From: Toxotes chatareus
Lineage: Eukaryota; Chordata; Actinopteri; Toxotidae
Direction of reading: 5' to 3'
NCBI GenBank assembly: GCA_016801885.1
Contig: CM028897.1
Span: 21,045,501 to 21,109,500 of the forward strand
Length of the DNA stretch: 64,000 nucleotides
The notes beneath the pieces are model-generated. The model saw only the letters and a list, made by a program, of their open reading frames with translations. It did not search any database and was not told the DNA's origin. The translations under genes and the position numbers were made by a program. Shown here piece after piece: positions 47,032 through 57,972 of this stretch (position 1 is its first letter; the number at the start of each line of letters is the position of its first letter).

Positions 47032-49336
47032 GTAGTAGGCTGTTTCAGTTGCTGTTGTTTCAGCAATAATTTAGGAGGCGAATCAACGTCTGGCCATGGC
47101 AGGGCAGATGCCACGACTGTTGTGTTACACGTCACACCTCTGATTCAGGAATGCCAGCATGCTATCTGAAATCCCACTCTGAGTCAGCATAATGTCAGCT
47201 TTGTTTGGTTGGTGTAAATAAACAAAGCTTAATGAGCATAATGAGAGGTCTTCTTAATGGCAATGTAGAGGGATGTCTGTTTAAACAAGGCTAATGAACA
47301 GCAGCCCATCACCGTTCCAGGTTTTGTGTCCGTATGTGTGAACGGCTCCCTACAGTGAGCTCCCCTGAACTCAACTCTGTAGAAAGGCTGCAGCTCTTCT
47401 GCACAGGTGCACAACGATCCAGCTCATCATTTCTGAGTATCTGCTGTTATAGTTCATAAATGTATCAGGGTTTGCTTCTAATAATAGACTTCCTCTTGCA
47501 CATGAATAGGAAGGAACCACACACAGTTTTCCATTGTAAGGCTGCATGAAAAACACCTGTCATCAAGCTAAATGTTCTACTGACTTTTCAACTCAAACTG
47601 GGTAATACCAGTCAAGTCAATGAGGAGGGAAAAAAAAAAACATATACTGTGAAATAAACAAGAATAAGGATTCGCTTATATAAAATCAATGACCAATAAA
47701 CTTTAGATTATTACTAAAATAATCTTAATTTCCTTCCAGAACACTGTCTTTCAACAATATAGCTGATCATCTTAGAGATCAAAGAACAATACTGATTGAT
47801 AATCACAGTCATTGCCTCCCTCTGTTCAAACTGGTATACAGTGAGATATCTCACAATGTGACTCCTCTCACCCAAACAAAGATGGCAACCAGAAGACTCA
47901 CTTCATCTCTGAAAACGTGGATTTGTTGAACAACCTGCTGTGTTTGTATATAAAAAAAACATTACTGTATATGTCTGTAGCTTATTAAGGACAATTCCTG
48001 TAAACTTAGCTCTTCACTGTGAGGCGAAGTTGAGCCACTCTGCTGTGATGCAAGAGTTTTCCCACTTCCCCACACAGCAAGGTAAAATACTTGATGACTT
48101 GTTGGAGCTGTGTTAGTCACAAATCACAGTCTGTTGCCTGCAGCTCAGTGAATTTCCAATTATTGTTTTCACAATAAAAGCATCCTGCCTGTAGAAAGTG
48201 TTTTAATGTGAAACAGTAACTATATGAAAAGTTGGGCTTGCACCGGCTGTAAGTTAACACAGCTGAGATGCAGCTGAAATGGATTAGTAAACAGTGAAAT
48301 GAGGCTGATATGTGAAAGACCAAACAGGAACACAGGAGTGAAAGCGAACTCCAAACCGCAGAGGTTCAGGTTGAAGCTACAGACAGAGACTTATGTCTGG
48401 TCACTGACACTGATGCATGAGTTTAACCGTGGTTCGGTTGTGGTCAGCACCGCAACCAAGCAGGACCAATAGCAGTGCTGTTCAGTGCAGCTGGTCCCTT
48501 CCTGTGAGAGGCTGTAGTGGAAAGGCATGCCAACATGGTACAGTTTGGCATGGTGTGACCAACCTGGGCCAATAGAAAAATCCTGATGAGGCATCAAATG
48601 TGAGCAGTCAGGTTGGAAACAAACCAACACTTTATCCAGATTATCTAACCACTTTGTTCGGAGGTCAAACTAAAAGTAAGCGCAGGAGAAGTGTTGCTAA
48701 TAATACAACAACTGTGAGCTTACAACTGCAGCAAGAACCGCAGGTCAGAGTTGAAACAGGAAGTGGGTCTATGATGGATGGTTTGGCTTATAATTTTACT
48801 GTTCACCTTCATTTTCTCTTCCAAACATGTTTGGGTGATCCGAGGGTTTGCCTCCAACCCGTCTGCTATTTTCTTCTTTCACATGACAGTTAACCCTTGT
48901 AAAGAGCTTTAAAAGGTAGCATAGAAATAGATAAATAAATTTCCTCAGGATGAGAACATATGAAACATGTTACAAAGAGCAGTTTATTAATAACTGAGAG
49001 AAGCAGGTAAATGAAAATGTGCTTGGTATTCAAAGATACTACAGCACTCAGTTTGTTCATGTGTGTTCAACATTTGATCAACTGACCACAAAGCAGAACT
49101 TACAGCACGTTCTGAGTCTTGTGCACTTCAGTTTCAAGTAACAGCGCCGACTTTAAAGGTCTTTCCGATTCAACACCAAGAAGCCCGCAGAGGCCTAACA
49201 ACCCCCCACCCTCATTCTGACCGCCAAAGTGGGCCAGTCCTGTCAGCTTTCATTGTTAGCCCGGGAGAATGAGCGTACCCTGCTGATATCCATGGAGAAT
49301 GAGAGAAACAAAAAATAAATTCCTACCTTCTCTCAT
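30045..49336 (-). CDS. septin12: Septin 12-like GTPase (SEPT3 group), ten coding exons
   Basis: The exons, in order, are 49336-49327, 42351-41944, 39595-39467, 35564-35483, 35082-34945, 34590-34473, 34072-33977, 33240-33144, 32193-32142 and 30210-30045. All phases agree, giving 431 residues. Residues about 5-95 are Glu/Lys-rich, followed by a basic helix (QMRRKTMK, 122-129). The GTPase motifs are intact: P-loop GQSGLGKS (140-147), DTPG (197-200) and AKAD (279-282). The septin-unique element follows (KTKWGIIEVEN). No C-terminal coiled coil is present, as expected for the SEPT3/9/12 group. The segments VGIEAVLDQ, DQINN-NCWDP and RSHLQDLKDVTHNIHYE fit SEPTIN12 best; septin 3 and 9 are less likely. 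Septins polymerise into GTP-binding filaments at membranes, and mammalian SEPTIN12 acts in sperm. The N-terminal extension is longer than in human SEPTIN12 as I recall it. Confidence 0.92.
30690..31020 (-). pseudogene. LINE reverse transcriptase fragment in septin12 intron
   Basis: On the - strand, 30866-30817 encodes LHQGCALLPFLFMIFMD, a decayed form of the conserved reverse transcriptase segment LRQGCPLSP-LF-IFMD. Flanking sequence continues in broken frames. It lies in the intron between exons 9 and 10, in the same orientation as septin12. Confidence 0.6.
32142..32193 (-). CDS. septin12: septin12 coding exon 9 (52 nt)
   Basis: The exon follows tttccacag and precedes gtgagt. It encodes VENVAHCEFANLRDLLIR, with split codons at both ends. 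Confidence 0.95.
33144..33240 (-). CDS. septin12: septin12 coding exon 8
   Basis: This 97-nt exon follows tgtccag and precedes gtaaga. It encodes ESIPFAVVGTDKEHQVNG and VLGRKTKWGIIE, the start of the septin-unique element. Confidence 0.95.
33830..33858. repeat. Poly(A) run
   Basis: An uninterrupted A run of about 28 nt in the septin12 intron between exons 7 and 8. Confidence 0.9.
33977..34072 (-). CDS. septin12: septin12 coding exon 7
   Basis: This 96-nt, phase-0 exon follows ttgacag and precedes gtaaag. It encodes IRQDLAVNGIRVYPQKEYDE and DPEDHILNDRIR. Skipping would keep frame. Confidence 0.94.
34473..34590 (-). CDS. septin12: septin12 coding exon 6 (G4 motif)
   Basis: This 118-nt exon follows tctccag and precedes gtgagg. 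It encodes LRPIDVEFMKRL, VPVIAKADTLTIEER and QEFKER. Confidence 0.95.
34945..35082 (-). CDS. septin12: septin12 coding exon 5
   Basis: This 138-nt exon follows ctctag and precedes gtcaga. It encodes WDPIVKYVNEQYEKYLREEL and VHCCIYFLPATGH, a strongly conserved septin stretch. A perfect hairpin sits just upstream of its acceptor. Confidence 0.95.
35143..35176. repeat. Perfect 14-bp hairpin beside septin12 exon 5 acceptor
   Basis: AAAATCTCAGGAGA (35143-35156) is the exact reverse complement of 35163-35176, with a 6-nt loop. On the transcribed strand it ends about 61 nt before the exon 5 splice acceptor, near where the branch point is expected. Confidence 0.9.
35483..35564 (-). CDS. septin12: septin12 coding exon 4 (G3 motif)
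   Basis: This 82-nt exon follows tctag and precedes gtgagt. It encodes IEEKGVKMKLTVIDTPGFGD and QINNEN. The codon shared with exon 3 is Met. Confidence 0.95.
37990..38275 (+). repeat. Dispersed repeat family E
   Basis: A TG run is followed by ggagtgaggacattttggtt, cttggttttagggttaag, aggttaggtttatgatatgg and caatgagtgtcctcac. This order is that of a very common fish repeat associated with TG microsatellites. Confidence 0.65.
38385..38530 (-). repeat. Dispersed repeat family C, partial reversed copy
   Basis: gtggtgctttgggctaaaca, aacatgctcacaa and gcttagcatgctaacatcgc correspond to the reverse complement of the element at 56650-57030. Confidence 0.5.
39467..39595 (-). CDS. septin12: septin12 coding exon 3 (P-loop)
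   Basis: The exon follows ctgcag and ends before gtgagt. It encodes the G1 motif and QSGLGKSTLVNTLFKSKV, then KLHSVSH. It is 129 nt long and phases match both neighbours. Confidence 0.95.
40329..40374. repeat. (TG)n microsatellite
   Basis: About 23 uninterrupted TG units in septin12 intron 2. Confidence 0.95.
41944..42351 (-). CDS. septin12: septin12 coding exon 2
   Basis: The acceptor is tacccacag and the donor gtaagt. The 408-nt exon encodes the Glu/Lys-rich N-terminus and then FGYVGIEAVLDQMRRK and FEFNIMVV up to the first base of the P-loop Gly codon. Confidence 0.9.
42893..42990 (+). repeat. Dispersed repeat family F
   Basis: gctagctgtttcctgctgct, ttatgctaagctaggctaac and the following segment match a common fish repeat; a long T run precedes it (42857-42879). 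In septin12 intron 1. Confidence 0.55.
44398..44960 (+). repeat. Dispersed repeat family G
   Basis: gctttattgtcattgtat, gtgcaataaaaaaagc, gaagaaactgtccctgaatc, ggcagcagatcaaacagatg and agaatgatgtggg follow the order of a fish repeat I recognise. In septin12 intron 1. Confidence 0.55.
45491..45603. repeat. (GATA)n imperfect microsatellite
   Basis: About 113 nt of GATA units with GATG and GACA interruptions, in septin12 intron 1. Confidence 0.95.
46969..47027. repeat. (CA)n microsatellite
   Basis: About 29 uninterrupted CA units in septin12 intron 1. Confidence 0.95.
49327..49336 (-). CDS. septin12: septin12 coding exon 1 (10 nt, inferred)
   Basis: ATG at 49336 is followed by AGAGAAG and then the donor gtaggaat. 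Joining it to exon 2 gives MREETAGELETDPLTPMEER in frame. A TGA lies directly upstream in this frame, so the ATG is the only start available from this exon. T at -3 is a weak context. If this exon is non-coding, Met17 in exon 2 would be the next start. Confidence 0.6.
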
Positions 49337-49700
49337 TCACAAAAGCCAGTTGTGTGAATCCCTGGTCGGCAGTGAAGGGCTCTCTGAAAAACCTGAGAGA
49401 TGGAAGAACTCTGTCTGTTCTCTAAACCCCTCTTTTTGCTTGCGGTGATTGTCCTGCACTCTCTCTTTCCCTCTCTCACCGCCTCTCTCCCTCAGCCTCT
49501 CTCTGGATCACCCTGATGTTAGGAGGAGTGGAGAGAGAGAGAGAGGGAGGAGGGTGTTGGTGGATAAAAGCAGCTCCAGGATCCATTCACATGCAAATGG
49601 CCCAAGGAGCTTGCACTAATCCCTGAGAGGAAAGGGACTACAACACCCCTCCCACCCCCCAGCAGTGGCTGAGCTGCCAGTCAGTGTGGGATGGTTGTGT
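49327..49700 (-). promoter_or_regulatory. septin12: septin12 exon 1 and putative promoter region
   Basis: Upstream of the proposed first exon lie CT/GA-rich stretches at 49453-49505 and 49531-49555, and a perfect octamer ATGCAAAT at 49591-49598, a POU-factor site. No canonical TATA box is clear on the - strand. The transcription start is inferred to lie between about 49340 and 49560. Confidence 0.35.
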
Positions 49701-50169
49701 AGGGCTGCAGCCATGATACTGTCTGTATTTCCACGAGGCTGTGATCTATAAAACCAATTAGATGAATTCAACTATAATTCTTCAGAGACTCACACCATTT
49801 GCACCACATTTTTTTCCTGTCTTTCTCCTCTTTCCTCCTCTACATTTTCAATATTTTAGACTGTCCAGCAGTGTCCTCCTCTATCAAGCTCTGAGTTGAT
49901 GAAAATGTTAATTTTCACGTCGGCTTTAGTTATTGCCATGCAGCCCCTGCGGTGAGTGACCAAAAAAAAAGGTGCTGAAATTGAATCAGCAACCAAATAT
50001 AAAGCAAAAAAGTACCTTTTTACAATTGGAATTGTTCAGAGTGAAAATGGGGTTTTCCTGTTCAGTCAACAGTCAGCGCTCTCAGGTGGCTGGCTCTAGA
50101 TAAATGTTACTAGGTGAGAGGAGGTTTGTGAAAGTCAACTATGACCAATTTAGCACCCCACCACAGTTG

Positions 50170-50195
50170 ATTTAGGTTCACCCTTGAACCTAAAT
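50170..50195. repeat. Perfect 11-bp hairpin
   Basis: ATTTAGGTTCA (50170-50180) pairs exactly with 50185-50195 across a CCCT loop, in intergenic DNA upstream of septin12. Confidence 0.85.
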
Positions 50196-50574
50196 TAGAT
50201 CTCAGATCAAGAAGTGATGTTCTTATACGTTTGACATTGTCAGTAATTCTGCTGTGTGCATAGGTGAATGAAATCTATCAAAGAAGATAGCACATACTAC
50301 AAAAGCCTGCCTGCCCAACTCCTCCAACAAAGCTTACCTTTTACAACACAATAAACTGCCTTTGTTTGAAATGTATCATGTCTCTGTGTCTGAGTTCAAC
50401 TCTTGGGTCCAGAACTCTTATAGGTGAACTCAAGGGGCTTGACTCTCTGTCCTTTTGCCCTCAGACACACTTCACAACATAGCGTTATCAAGGTTTTTTT
50501 TTTTTTACCTAATGTGAAAAGGATCTGGTCAACCTGCAAGTACATCAAAGCATCACACATGCCATCTGCTGCTG

Positions 50575-51000
50575 TCAGTAGGTGGTGCTATGACCATGAT
50601 TGAATGTTAGCATGCAGATGTCTTCAGGCTGAGACGCTTATAATACTTGAAGTTTGGGGAAGATTTAACAACGTATATTTGAGTTTCAACAACTTCCTGT
50701 TTCATGGTTTGGGCAAAAATGAACAGCATACCACATTAAGAGTATTCCATGTAAGCTACAAAACATGGCAATTTAGCGTAGCAAAGGTCTTTAGATGCAA
50801 CCTAACAAATTTGAAGTCGCTCAGGTTAATTCTCTACGAGGGGCTGTTTTAAACAGAATGCCTGTAAATAGTTTCAATCTGTGAAAAAAATTCAGGAGAT
50901 GTGACATCTGTCTACGTCAAATTTAAAGGTGGGGGCTTTGACTTTAATATTTTGTAGGAAGGCGCACCACTGGTGTTTGGGCCCTAACAACTATAGATGA
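50575..51000 (+). repeat. Dispersed repeat family D
   Basis: ggtggtgctatgaccatgat, gcagatgtcttcaggctgag, caacttcctgtttcatgg, ctacgaggggctgttt, tctgtgaaaaaaattcagga and gtttgggccctaacaact follow the order of a well-known fish repeat. The 82-codon ORF inside it is not a gene. Confidence 0.7.
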
Positions 51001-51265
51001 ACAAACAGTAAACAAACCATATATTAGAATAGCTTTGTCAGTGGACTCCTGAGGTTGAAACAGACATCATGGTCAGGTCATGTGACATGTTGCTTCACTG
51101 GTGTGTGGTTTCTGGTGTGGAGTTGAGGTTACTTTAATCTTACTGCACAACAGCTACAGACTGCAACAGCTGCAACATTTATGTCAGCTTAGGTTATCTG
51201 GTGACTGTAAACTGTCCATTGGTGTAAATGTGAACCTGACAATGTGAATCACAACGTTCTTTATC

Positions 51266-51340
51266 TCCCTGTGATTGACTGGCAACCTGTCCAGGGTTTA
51301 CACTGCCTCCTCTCATGGCAATATCTAATGGATGGATACT
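51266..51340 (+). repeat. LINE-tail-like dispersed repeat, copy 2
   Basis: gtgattgactggcaacctgt, ccagggtttacactgcctcc and aatggatggatac match the copy at 12178-12290, more degraded. Confidence 0.65.
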
Positions 51341-53151
51341 TAAGAACAATAACACAATTTCACAAATAATACAATTTAACTTTTTTCTTGAACATTCTGT
51401 TGGTATGTGTTGTGTTTTTGATGTACATTTATTTTACTAGAAACTATAAACTAAGACAGGAGCTTATCTTCTGTTGATGGATGTTTTCCCAAATCACAGT
51501 CATATCTGTGACACGTTGAACGTGTTCATCTATTGTCTTGCTTCAAAAAGGAAAATAGAGATGTATCATTACGCCCAGGAAAAGATAAATGTTTGAAAGA
51601 AGAAAAATAGGGAAGTGTGACTGTTATGAAAATGATTTCCGTGATTTTCACATCAGTTGTTGCGAAACTAGAGAATCCCGTCCACACTCCTCAAACAAAT
51701 CAAACACACAGCCTTGTGCTGTGAGAGGAAACACTATACCTAATTTCCGGTATGTCTGTAAAACAGTATCGTTACACAGCGGTATAACTCTAGTGAGGAG
51801 AAATATCTCCACACTGTTCGCCCACATTAAAAATATCCATCTACCACCGTCACTTTCTAGCTAATTTCACATCTCCCTTACGGAGCTTTCACATCTCATC
51901 TGATTACTCAGAAGTAGGTGTTAAAGAGTGACTACAGGTTCTCATTTTCAACATAATGAAGGGTCACCATGGCATGTATATACCTGCCATGTATTGTGAC
52001 TGTGCTCATACTTGAGAAGCAACATGATGTTTTTTCTTGCCTTCATGAGTGTTTCTGTTATCAAGCTGCCATCTGTCAGGTTATGATGAAATCGATTTAA
52101 ACTCAACCTGAGCTGTAACAGGAAACACAGGAACTTTCATATGTAAAAACGGAGAGAGACACTTAAAATGCAAAGCATCTCTCGGATGGGACTTAAAGGA
52201 TATGCCTGGTGATGTGATATAGTTTTCTTGCTCTTTTACTGTCAAAAAGTCCCGCATGCAGAGCAAAACGAGCAATGAAGGCATCCTCCAATCAATTACT
52301 GTTGTATCAAACCCCGATATATATCCTATTTATCTGTGCTGAAAAGCACAGTTTTTGTCCAACTATTAAAAACAATTAAGAACACACAAAAACTATTGTT
52401 TTTTAAGGTTTACGTCTTCAGTTAGAACCAAAGGATTTGGAGCTGAGTGCCACAAACAGAGGAGGGAAGTGAGTGGTTTTGATCACTTCATGGAATTTGT
52501 TGACAGTTACAAGAAAAAAAAAAAAAAGAATTCAAGGCGTTGCAGTGTATCCTTGGTAAAAGCAGTAGCACACTTTTCAATGGCAGCAACTGCAATGTAA
52601 AGTCTGACTCTGGGAAGTGTTGTGGACATATGAATGGACAGTTTACGGTAATCATTTTGAATTACAATAAATAGCTTCTCCTTCAATATAGGACATAATA
52701 TGTCAAGTAATAAATTGTGCCTTAAAAAACAAGTAATGCTGTAATAATCACACTACAATTCATGTTAACATTACTCTTCATCACAAAAAGCATTTCCCCA
52801 TAAACATTCATGACCAGCTGTTTGTACTGTAGTTAAAATGTTATCAATACACATTCTGTTCCCTATGCTAAGCTGCCAACAGACTAGTTTACACATGTTC
52901 AGATGTTAACTGCCAACCCTGAAACACTGTAACCACAGAACACGTCTGACTAACCACGTACAGAAGCACATGAAAAGAACCATACTGGTGTAAAACACGA
53001 GTTCCAGGCATAAGCTGTTTAAAGGGGCTGAAAACAGGAAGGAGAGAGCTGTTCGTTACCTGGTGTGGAGGCAAAGCCGTCAGAACTGACATACATATAC
53101 AACTGGGCAGGATGTCCTTTCACTGCCTGAGTGTGCAGAGGGGCGTGGCAC

Positions 53152-53174
53152 TGTGTGTGTGTGTGTGTGTGTGT
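53152..53174. repeat. (TG)n microsatellite
   Basis: A short TG run of about 11 units in intergenic DNA. Confidence 0.9.
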
Positions 53175-53649
53175 CAGAGGATGATGCATTTCCTGGCCTG
53201 TGGGGGAAACTCTTTCCTGGTTAGATCTTCTGCAATTTAACTATGTCTCAACACCAACGTACAGCTAAGATAATAACGATGCTTCTACTGTATGTTTTCA
53301 ATCTGCAGAGTTTGTGCCACTGTTTCAAACTGTGGCCCGTTTAAACTGAACAAAATGAAAAGTTATAAATACCAGCAAAGCCTCTACATGTTCCTCTCCT
53401 TTATCCTTCCTGCTTGCTATCCTTAAAGCTGTACAGCTTAAAAGTGGTTATTGTGAACATGTTAGCAACACAGAACAACATGACCGTTTAGAGTGGTTTC
53501 TGTGTCCACCTGATGAATCCAATATTCCCTCTTGTTTTGCTCTGTTGTTGGTCTCTACCAACTCCTGATGGAAATCATTAAAAGGACAATAAAAACAACC
53601 CCAGGCTTCTCTTCAGCTCTGTCCCTAGGCTCAAAGAGAGTATCTAGAG

Positions 53650-53895
53650 AGTATCTAACCTTCCCCTTTCTCTCTAAGATCCTTTAGAAGGCAGTCTCCA
53701 ATCAGACATGTGACTTTCTATAGAACTATCATTTATTTGAGGATTTTCAGTCACAATTTAGAGTGAATCATAGCACAGAGACAGCATTAGTGACAGTTAC
53801 AAATGACCTACTAACTGCATCAGAAAAAGGACTAGTCTCTGTACTTGTCTTGTTAGATCTTAGTGCTCCATTTGACACCATTGACCATCACATGG
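53650..53895 (+). pseudogene. CR1/L2-like LINE reverse transcriptase fragment
   Basis: The open stretch 53736-53894 encodes FEDFQSQFRVNHSTETALVT, VTNDLLTASEKGL and VSVLVLLDLSAPFDTIDHH. This is the reverse transcriptase region carrying the first catalytic Asp (DLSAAFDTIDH in intact elements). Related but frame-broken sequence precedes it. The element is cut off at about 53895, so it is a relic. Confidence 0.85.
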
Positions 53896-54412
53896 TCAGT
53901 GGTGACCATTGAGTGGTTGTCATCCTTATTACTGTATTGCAGTTATCAGTGTGTAATAATAATGAAATCTATGGCAGTAATAAAGGTTAATGAAAAGAAT
54001 GAATCAAATGTAATATTAGATTTATGGTTTCAAATTAGATTTTATCCAGCTGGCATTTTTGTCTGTTGTAAATTTTGTATTGAACAGCATAGTGTCTCTT
54101 GTATATGTGTGAGTGGTAACAGTTCTGAGTCATTCTTATATTATTGTGGCTGTAGAGCCTGTGAAACATGATGAAACACCCAGCTTTAAGAGCTACTGCT
54201 TTACAGGATGGTGGTGAATTCCACGAAAGGCTTCAGTGCTTCCCCCAAGTGGTGAAACAGTGCACCTGCAAAGTCTCTATCTGTCAACACCTAGAGAGAC
54301 ACACACTGAAAGAGAGAAACGTCAGCAATCGTGGCTGAGATAAACTGTGGTGAATTTATGTCATTTATCTCTAACTATCTGTAAACTCTCTGTGAAGCAA
54401 AACTAAACTATC

Positions 54413-54750
54413 TCACACATCAATAAAATAAGGATCTCCTCTTGTAGAACTCACTGTCATGTTCATGAAATCAGTTTGAGACGACTTTAGCTTTGTGTCA
54501 TGGGGCATTATCCTGCTGGAAGTAGCCATTAGAAGATGGTGAACTGTGGCCATAAAGGGGTGAACATGGTCAGCAACAATACTCAGACAGACTGTGACAT
54601 TCAGACCATGATTGGTTGGTATTAAGGCCCAAAGCATTTTGCTTTATTCACGTTTGCTGTGAACCTTAACTCTATGTGATTGGCTGGTTGGATAACTGCA
54701 TGAATAAGCAGGTGAACAGGTGTTCTTAATAAAGTACTCAGTGAGTGGAT
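54413..54750 (-). pseudogene. Tc1/mariner-type element, internally deleted
   Basis: On the - strand, LSIVADHVHPFMATVHH and flanking residues near 54590-54540 match the central part of a Tc1-like transposase. The right part (54655-54750, with tgcatgaataagcaggtgaa and taaagtactcagtgagtg) is the terminal region of the same family. N-terminal and C-terminal transposase regions are missing, so this is a non-autonomous remnant. Confidence 0.75.
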
Positions 54751-55487
54751 GCCTAAAAAGATATTTCCTAATCTCTAGCTAAGTTAAAACTCCAGCTAAC
54801 AGCTAAAGGGCTGAAACCAGCTGGCACCAGGCAGAATGCAAATATGGTGCAATGACATCACGAACGTGCTAATTAGAATATTATTATTATTATGTGGTGC
54901 CACTAGCAGCTTTAAATCTTTCCTTTCTTTTCGCTACTACTACTAGTGTTCACAGAGAGAACAGCGCAGATTAAGCATGTAACAATGTGAGAGCTATGGT
55001 TGGTGTTTTCCTCTCTCAGCAAATCATCACACATTTTTTTGGTAGAGGGTACACCCTGTCAGCCCTCACCCTCATGACAGCGTTAACCAGAATACACCAG
55101 TGTTGTTGTGATGTCAGGTGTGATATTTTATGCTGGTTTAGAAACATGTTTAGGCCAGTGCAAGGACTAATGCAGGCATCATGTTTCCCTCAATAAGCCA
55201 CTTTGTAACTCTGTAAACTTTGCTCTTAGACAAAATAATGCTTTGGCATTCATATATACTGATAATTATGCCTCATGTTTGTCCACTCATCTATGCAAGA
55301 ATTCACTACAAATATGTGTAAGACAGAATGTCTGAGGTATTGTAGTTTAGGTATACAGTTGCAACCAAAGTCAACACATCACACACAGTTTGTCATTTAT
55401 AGGCATAGTTTAGCAACCACAGTCACATTATGGCAAGACTGCAGACAGGTCTGTTACATACAGTACATTCATTCAGTACATTTCATT

Positions 55488-55560
55488 CCCACTTATTCCA
55501 GGTCACTGTCACAAGGGGGATGAAGTGTATCCCAGCATGTTTACGGCAAATTGAAGGAAA
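55488..55560 (-). repeat. LINE-tail-like dispersed repeat, copy 3 (reversed)
   Basis: cacttattccaggtcactgt, gatgaagtgtatcccagcat and a following cggcaaattgaaggaaag resemble the reverse strand of the same family. More diverged than the other copies. Confidence 0.45.
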
Positions 55561-56649
55561 GCACTCACAAGTCAAAGGGTAAACCAGGCTTCCAGAAAAC
55601 ATTGTATGGAAATGATGGTCATGTGACCAAGTAAACCTTTTTTTTTTCTCCGTACATATATATTAAACAAAAAGCCAAGAAGAAAATTTCCAGATTTTTC
55701 CACACATTCAGAAATGACCAGTGATCTGTATGTTTAATGCATTTCAACCGTTTGTGACTTAACCAATAAACTGCTAAATAAGTAGCTTGTGGCAGAGCTT
55801 TAGCACTGTGAGGGGCCGTTTTCACTGACAGGCTGTGGTGGTTATTGTTTAGTTTCAAAGTGACACAGATCTGCACAGACACAGATCCAACCCAGGATCC
55901 TCTTAAAGCCATCTGAGTCACTGCATCTACCTCTCTGTTACACAAAGGAGACAGGCTCAACCTGGCCTCATCCTCAAATTAAGAGAAAAGAGGCGTCTGT
56001 TTGGGCTGTGACAGGACAAGATCTGTATGTTGTTGACCCAGTGTTTCTCCAGCTTTGAACAAGCCCCTCAACACTTTGTTTCTGTTGTGTTTGTGGTGTA
56101 TGAGTGAACACAATTTGGTCCTGCCACTTTATCTGTAACATCTGTTCATTTTTTTTGTTCGTGTTGTCTGTTTGTGTGCACTCATGTTTCCATGTGTTCT
56201 TTCTTGTGTGTGATGGAAAAGCATATGAGGACACTACTGTTGTTGGATGAGTGAAAAGGGTCTCTCTTTTTCTCTGTTTCTCCCTCCCCTCTCTCTGTCC
56301 CTTTCACAAGCAGAAACCATGTCAGAGGTGTGTGTATATCTGTGTGATGAGCTGAAGTTAATCATTACTCTGATCTATTCTTACACAACTGTCAAGAGCC
56401 AGACAAGGTGGTGTAATGGCGATGCTAGCCAAAAGGTCAGAGGGTCACGAAAAACCTCGGAATTCCTCCCGTAGGTAACATGGATATGATCTGTAAAAGT
56501 AATGGAAATACAAAGCCTGGTGTGCTGTGGTTAGATGCTTTTGTAATTATGTGGCATTATACCATTCAACTTTCCTTTTCTTTTAATTAATCAGTGCACA
56601 TACAGAACCTCTGACACTGCTTTCACAGCAATGGTCCCCTGGTCAGTCG

Positions 56650-57030
56650 CCCAACAGTACAGACTGAAATATCTCAATTACTATTGGATGGATTGCAATG
56701 AAATGTGTTAGGGATATCCAGAATGAAGCCTAATGGCTTTGCTGATCCCCTGACTTGCCTCTTATCTATTTGTGTGAAATGTTGTGGCAACTACTGAGGC
56801 TATCATTTGGAAGAGACATTCATATCTGTACTAAACTGATTAAGGTCCTTTACTGTCGTTCCCATCTGCCTCATGCTTTGTGTTCAGTGGCAACAGATGT
56901 TACTATGCTGACATGTTAAACAAAAAAGGTAAACATTACACCTGCCAAACACCAGCATGTTAGCATCGATGTTGTGAATGTTAGCATGCTGATGTTAGCA
57001 CTCAGAGCCACTAGCAAGGTTGTAAACTCT
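56650..57030 (+). repeat. Dispersed repeat family C
   Basis: ctattggatggattgcaatg, tttgctgatcccctgact, ggtaaacattacacctgc, caccagcatgttagcatcg and agccactagcaaggttgta follow the order of a widespread fish repeat. Confidence 0.7.
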
Positions 57031-57948
57031 TGTCCTGCTTCACATTTCTTGGCTTTACTGTGACTCTATATATCTATCACTATTAAAATATGTCGTTCTT
57101 AACTTCAGGTTCTCATTGACCAGTGGTATGAATTATGGTTTTTTGCAAAGATGATCTGAGTTCAGTGTAGTTTTTATGTCACAATCATGCTTTCTTTAGT
57201 AAAATAGTTTAACGGTTAAATTTACAAAACTAAATACAAAGCCTGGCAAAGACTGTTTATGGAAGATAGCCATGAACAAGACTGGGTGTAAAGGTGACCA
57301 ATGGTGTAACTTCACCAGCTGGCCACAGATATTTGCGTTGACAGGCCTGGCTGCGTTCCATCTAATAAAGGTTTTGGCTAATTATTCTCTTTCACAGAAG
57401 AAGACTGGTACAAATAGACAAAACCAACCGAAAGCATGCTTAAGCAAGATGCGCAAGGAGGTCGAGACAAGATCAGACTTTAGCTGGGTGAAAGTGCAGC
57501 TTTAGTGATTCACTTTCAGTCAAAACATACGCAACAAGACTTGCGATGGACATGTCCACAGGATAAAATCATGTTAGCAAAGATTTCCATGAATCTAGGT
57601 AGAACGTTTTCATCCACATTTACTGTAATTCTGGGTGTATCATTTGAAACGCTGTTTAACTTTCCATCCATTTTCCTTCTGCCTTGCTGTTATCCATGTA
57701 GGTCATCCCACCTGCAGTGTAACATCAATCACCATGGCGCTCTCAGTAATAAAGCAAAAGGCTGAATAGGAACAATAAAGCGCTCCTTCATGTTGGCAGA
57801 CAACAGAATGAAAAAATGTAGAAGCATTAACAGCAGGGTCGTTGTGAGGGTCAGAGAGTTGATGTGGCTCCATGCACACACACACCACAAACAAACAGAC
57901 ACACCCAGGACTCTGGCAATTCAGGGGATTACGTACACAAGCAGCTGC

Positions 57949-57972
57949 ACACACACACACACACACACACAC
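57949..57972. repeat. (CA)n microsatellite
   Basis: About 12 CA units in intergenic DNA. Confidence 0.9.

Noticed and set aside
48390..48640. Possible hAT-type repeat with ggttcggttgtggtcagcac
   Set aside because: Resemblance to known fish elements was too weak to support a call without a search.
49281..49309. Alternative septin12 first exon starting ATGGATATCAGCAGG on the - strand
   Set aside because: The donor-like gtacgc would leave phase 0, which does not fit the phase required by exon 2.
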